Shown: in pieces, positions 4,668 to 5,189 of the stretch
Position numbering within the stretch: the first letter of the stretch is position 1
Layout of the letters: each line of letters starts with the position of its first letter
From: Natronohydrobacter sp.
GTDB lineage: Bacteria > Pseudomonadota > Alphaproteobacteria > Rhodobacterales > Rhodobacteraceae
Assembly (NCBI GenBank): GCA_007118445.1
Contig: SKRP01000143.1
Span: forward strand, 1 to 5,189
Direction of reading: 5' to 3'
DNA length: 5,189 nt
Program-made: the position numbers and the translations under genes
The notes under the pieces: generated by a model
Seen by the model: only the letters and a program-made list of their open reading frames with translations
Told to the model about the DNA's origin: nothing
The model's database searches: none

Positions 4668-5189
4668 TTATGCGACAGGTTGCGTAATTCTCTGCACAAT
4701 CAGGCGGAATGGCACCAGGGCCAACAGCGCCAGTGACAGCTTCACGCCCCAATCTGCAACCGCCAGGCTGACCCAGAGCGGCATTTCCGGCCCAAAACCC
4801 AGCATTGGCAGGATTTCCCCGGCCCATGACACATCATCGCCCGGTGTGATGAAGCTCAGCGAGGCCGAAAAGGCGATGCTGAAAAAAAGGGCAGTATCGA
4901 CCGCAGAGCCGATCAGCGTGGACCCTAGCGGCGCGCGCCACCAGCGCCCCTCGCGCAGGCGGTCGAAGATGAAGACATTGAGCATCTGCGCGGTCAGGAA
5001 AGCAATGCCCGATCCAAGCGCAATGCGCAGGGTCACCAGCGGACCATATTCGCCGATGATCTGTGTGCCGATCAGCGAGCAGGCAACACCCACTGCAAAG
5101 CCCACCCAGACCACGCGGCGCGCGGCTGACGGGCCATAGACGCGGTTCATCACGTCATTGACCAGAAAGGCCAGCGGATAAGTGAAGGC
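4668..5189 (-). CDS. Queuosine precursor transporter, VUT/YhhQ family (5' end outside window)
   Basis: This is the C-terminal 173 residues of an integral membrane protein of the VUT family (COG1738, YhhQ type), whose characterised members import queuosine precursors such as preQ0/preQ1 for tRNA modification. Members are usually about 200-230 residues, so roughly 30-60 are missing. The frame is open to the right edge: the visible part begins AFTYPLAFLVNDVMNRVYGP, a conserved family segment, so the internal GTG/ATG near 5153 is not the start. Further family marks are RIALGSGIAFLTAQMLNVFIF, followed by a short basic loop (DRLREGRWW), and GSAVDTALFFSIAFS. About five hydrophobic segments are visible, the last near the C-terminus (LWVSLAVADWGVKLSLALLAL). 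No terminator follows the stop, so transcription may continue into the small RNA and arfB. Family assignment is strong; the exact substrate is inferred. Confidence 0.9.
   Translation of the reverse strand, partial: AFTYPLAFLVNDVMNRVYGPSAARRVVWVGFAVGVACSLIGTQIIGEYGPLVTLRIALGSGIAFLTAQMLNVFIFDRLREGRWWRAPLGSTLIGSAVDTALFFSIAFSASLSFITPGDDVSWAGEILPMLGFGPEMPLWVSLAVADWGVKLSLALLALVPFRLIVQRITQPVA

Noticed and set aside
4029..4736. A 235-codon plus-strand open frame across arfB and the vut-arfB gap
   Set aside because: It is antisense to the well-recognised arfB gene, is dominated by Arg/Ser/Leu composition typical of a shadow frame in GC-rich DNA, and has no recognisable domain or ribosome site.
5140..5153. 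A start of the vut gene at the GTG (5153) or the ATG next to it
   Set aside because: The frame stays open to the right edge and the upstream residues FTYPLAFLVND are a conserved part of the family.
1..5189. CRISPR arrays, insertion sequences, phage genes or tRNA/rRNA genes
   Set aside because: Nothing on either strand shows regularly spaced repeats, transposase or integrase motifs, terminal inverted repeats or RNA gene signatures.

Overview
The window looks like a piece of chromosome from a GC-rich alphaproteobacterium, most likely of the Rhodobacteraceae (Paracoccus/Rhodobacter type). This is inferred from the style of the proteins, the strong C/G preference at third codon positions, and the absence of any phage, plasmid or insertion-sequence hallmark. 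No taxon can be proven from these bases alone.

Layout. On the plus strand, bases 1-1832 carry the C-terminal ~609 residues of the glutamate synthase large subunit (gltB), which ends at a strong terminator hairpin (1853-1887). Everything after that is on the minus strand. Read in the direction of transcription from the right edge it is: a queuosine-precursor transporter of the VUT/YhhQ family (4668 to beyond 5189, 5' end missing); a 253-bp interval with no conventional gene; arfB, a ribosome-rescue peptidyl-tRNA hydrolase (3995-4414); a small Nudix hydrolase (3448-3933); and a Pit-type phosphate transporter (1905-3371), which converges on gltB.

The vut-arfB interval (4415-4667) is the most unusual part. 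Its minus strand has a perfect TTGACA -35 hexamer just after the vut stop codon. About 40 bases further on, a 17-base stretch is perfectly complementary to the 3' tail typical of alphaproteobacterial 16S rRNA. This extended Shine-Dalgarno sequence sits in front of an 18-codon ORF whose four arginine codons are all AGA. About 105 bases downstream is an imperfect copy of the 16S tail itself, able to pair with that Shine-Dalgarno through 15 positions with one mismatch. Nested helices lie inside, and a 10-bp GC-rich hairpin follows, ending 26 bases before the arfB ATG. I read this as a structured RNA: either a free small RNA or a regulatory leader of arfB. Translation, ribosome stalling or 16S pairing could set how much transcript reaches the ribosome-rescue gene. 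This is inference from sequence and has not been tested.

A second theme is phosphate. PHO-box-like direct repeats (two 7-mers, 4-bp AT-rich spacer) lie upstream of both the Nudix gene (3977-3994, activating orientation) and pit (3396-3413, inverted orientation, overlapping a possible -35 and centred in a 41-bp dyad). This suggests that the Nudix hydrolase and the low-affinity transporter respond, perhaps oppositely, to PhoB.
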